DNA from: Rhodoferax sp.
GTDB taxonomy: Bacteria; Pseudomonadota; Gammaproteobacteria; Burkholderiales; Burkholderiaceae_C
Direction of reading: 5' to 3'
Assembly: GCF_025356155.1 (NCBI RefSeq)
Contig: NZ_JANXUQ010000042.1
Span: 1 to 38,518 of the forward strand
DNA: 38,518 nucleotides
Both the position numbers and the translations under genes were made by a program. Shown one piece after another: positions 36,961 to 38,518 of the stretch. A model generated the notes under the pieces. The model did not search any database and was not told the origin of the DNA. It saw nothing but the letters and a program-made list of their open reading frames with translations. Position 1 is the first letter of the stretch. Every line of letters starts with the position of its first letter.

Positions 36961-38518
36961 ATGCACATCCCCCCTGTCAGACACAAATTGTTCGCTGTAG
37001 CCATTGCATGGGTGTCGTTGTTCGCCACGGGTTGGGCGTATGCAGACCCTCCGCTGCGCGCCGCGCGACTGGGCTATACCGAAGGCCAGGTCAGCTTTTC
37101 ACCTGCGGGTGAACCCGATTGGGTGCAGTCTGTCGTCAACCGGCCGTTGACCACCGGCGACCGTCTGTGGGTAGATGCAAAGTCACGCGCCGAAGTGCAA
37201 ATTGGCGGCTCTGCCATCCGCATGGGTGAAAAAACTAATGTGACCTTGCTCAATGTGGACGACAACATCACCCAGGTGCAGTTGACCCAGGGCACGCTCA
37301 AGCTGCATGTGCGCCGCATTGACGCCAACCAGATTCTGGAAGTGGACACGCCCAACCTTGCGTTGACCTTGCACAAGGCGGGCGACTACCGTCTGGACGT
37401 CAGCCCCAACGGCGACGTTACCGAAGTGCGCGTGCAAGGCAGTGGTGAGGCCGAGGTCTATGGCGATGGCGCGTCCTATGTTGTGCGTGCAGGGCAGGGC
37501 TACCGCTTCTTTGGTACGGGTCTGTCCGATCATGAAAACGTGATGGCGCGGGGCGACGACGACCTGGACCGATGGTCGCGCGAGCGTGAGCGCCGCATCG
37601 ATGCATCCGTCTCCGTGCGGTATGTATCGTCCGAACTCGTGGGGTATGAAGACCTGGATGCCAATGGCACCTGGCGTGCTGACCCCACCTATGGCAATGT
37701 CTGGTCGCCCAGCCGTGTCGCCGTGGGATGGACGCCATACCACGACGGCCATTGGGCTTGGGTCAACCCCTGGGGCTGGACCTGGGTAGACGCCGCGCCC
37801 TGGGGTTACGCCGTGTCGCACTATGGGCGCTGGGCGCATATCCGCGGTGCCTGGGCCTGGGTGCCCGGCCCTGTGCGGGAGCGTGCGGTGTATGCACCGG
37901 CGCTGGTCGTGTTTCTGGGTGGTGCGCAGTTTCAGGGCAATTCGGTGGGCTGGTTTCCGCTGGCACCGCGCGAGGTCTACCAACCGTCATACCGTGTGAG
38001 CCGGGGTTACTTCGACCACGTCAACCACAGTAACGCCGTGATTGCACCCGCCACCCTTACCAACATTTACAACACACACGTTACCAACGTTACTAACGTT
38101 ACTAACGTTACCAATGTGACAAATGTCACCAACGTCAGCCGCATCACTTACGTCAACCGCGATGTGACAGGCGCTGTGGTCGCCGTGCCCATGCACGCGT
38201 TTGCGCAATCGCAGTCCGTGGCAAAGGCCGCCATGCCGCTGCCCAAAGACGCCGCCCTACGCGCAACGGTTGGGCAGATAGCTGCCGTCGTGCCGGTTGT
38301 ACAAAGTGTGCACGGCGGCGCACCCGATGCCAGCGCCAAGCCGCCCGCACACGATCAACACCACGTCATCGCCCGCACCGCCCCGCCCCCACAGCCCCTC
38401 GCGTTTGCCGCGCAGCAGCCCCAGCTTGCCGCCAAACCGGGTGCGCCTTTAGAAGATCCGCGGCGTGGGCCTCGGATTGTATCTGTGCCGACAGATCGTC
38501 GAGGCGCACGGCGGGACG
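36961..38518 (+). CDS. Exported FecR/DUF6600-type protein, 3' end aberrant at window edge
   Basis: The frame is open from ATG 36961 to the window end (519 codons). A signal peptide (about 1-28, ending AYA before DPP) leads to a FecR-like beta domain (about 30-190; LTTGDRLWVDAKSRAEVQIG). A Trp-rich DUF6600 region follows (about 240-330), with repeats such as GHWAWVNPWGWTWVDAAPWG and WVPGPV, then a VTN tandem repeat and a Pro/Ala/Gln-rich tail. The protein is probably periplasmic or envelope-associated; no function is established. Strong Shine-Dalgarno AAGGAG at 36950-36955. The last ~22 codons do not belong: bases 38453-38518 encode a histidine kinase fragment in another frame, so the natural C-terminus is not present. 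Confidence 0.82.
   Translation, partial: MHIPPVRHKLFAVAIAWVSLFATGWAYADPPLRAARLGYTEGQVSFSPAGEPDWVQSVVNRPLTTGDRLWVDAKSRAEVQIGGSAIRMGEKTNVTLLNVDDNITQVQLTQGTLKLHVRRIDANQILEVDTPNLALTLHKAGDYRLDVSPNGDVTEVRVQGSGEAEVYGDGASYVVRAGQGYRFFGTGLSDHENVMARGDDDLDRWSRERERRIDASVSVRYVSSELVGYEDLDANGTWRADPTYGNVWSPSRVAVGWTPYHDGHWAWVNPWGWTWVDAAPWGYAVSHYGRWAHIRGAWAWVPGPVRERAVYAPALVVFLGGAQFQGNSVGWFPLAPREVYQPSYRVSRGYFDHVNHSNAVIAPATLTNIYNTHVTNVTNVTNVTNVTNVTNVSRITYVNRDVTGAVVAVPMHAFAQSQSVAKAAMPLPKDAALRATVGQIAAVVPVVQSVHGGAPDASAKPPAHDQHHVIARTAPPPQPLAFAAQQPQLAAKPGAPLEDPRRGPRIVSVPTDRRGARRD
38080..38133 (+). repeat. Tandem 9-bp repeat encoding Val-Thr-Asn
   Basis: Six consecutive 9-bp units based on GTTACCAAC, the last three diverged at third codon positions, encode (VTN)6 in the DUF6600-type protein. 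The unit length keeps the frame, so copy number could vary between strains without breaking the gene. Confidence 0.85.
38453..38518 (+). other. Histidine kinase ATP-binding domain fragment (G2 box) at the window end
   Basis: In a frame different from the DUF6600-type gene, bases 38462-38518 encode GVGLGLYLCRQIVEAHGGT, the G2-box region of sensor kinase HATPase domains. Upstream in this frame a TAG at 38450-38452 closes the reading, so only about 22 codons exist. No kinase sequence precedes it. It is either an assembly chimera at a contig end or a genuine rearrangement that cut the DUF6600-type gene. Confidence 0.7.

Overview
The window is a gene-dense, GC-rich stretch of a bacterial chromosome or large contig. 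Three things point to a betaproteobacterium of the Comamonadaceae (Rhodoferax/Polaromonas-like): protein family choice, codon use, and a recurring 51-bp repeat with GCTAGCCCTCG at one end and AGGAGCAT at the other. This assignment is an inference from recall, not a search. No rRNA, tRNA, CRISPR array or transposase gene was seen.

Left part (1-8.2 kb): the start of a type I modification gene (hsdM, cut by the window edge) lies downstream of hsdR. A small ABM-fold monooxygenase follows. Next is a signalling/redox cluster: an exported cupredoxin and a membrane GGDEF-EAL protein overlap by 4 bp, and divergent from them is an exported truncated haemoglobin fused to a DUF3034 beta-barrel.

Middle part (8.2-20 kb): uup (ABC-F) converges on two tandem, strongly similar hybrid histidine kinases. 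Then come a CaiB-type CoA transferase and glutaryl-CoA dehydrogenase, a likely glutarate/lysine degradation pair. A roughly 400-bp imperfect palindrome separates these two. An exported protein of unknown function and a receiver-domain protein follow.

Pyrimidine block (20-26.7 kb): a LysR regulator, then preT-preA-hydA-amidohydrolase. These encode the reductive pathway from uracil/thymine through dihydropyrimidine and N-carbamoyl-beta-amino acid to beta-alanine/beta-aminoisobutyrate. A RutR-like palindrome lies just before preT, and the Shine-Dalgarno of hydA is supplied by a copy of the 51-bp repeat.

Accessory block (26.7-28.6 kb, lower GC at its left end): a broken RelA/SpoT-domain gene, a parDE toxin-antitoxin pair with an upstream palindrome, a small tyrosine-phosphatase-like gene and a DUF4287 gene.

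Right part (28.7-38.5 kb): an NAD-binding epimerase-like gene divergent from a LysR gene; an unusual single ORF joining a ketopantoate-reductase (PanE/ApbA) half to a MYG1/UPF0160 half; a chemoreceptor; an RhtB/LysE exporter; several small proteins; and a FecR/DUF6600-type exported protein. The last 66 bases no longer fit that protein. In another frame they read as the ATP-binding G2 box of a histidine kinase, suggesting a chimeric junction or a disrupted gene end.

The most interesting items are the PanE-MYG1 fusion, the exported globin-DUF3034 fusion beside a cupredoxin and a c-di-GMP protein, and the 51-bp repeat that contributes to coding sequence, a stop codon and a ribosome binding site.
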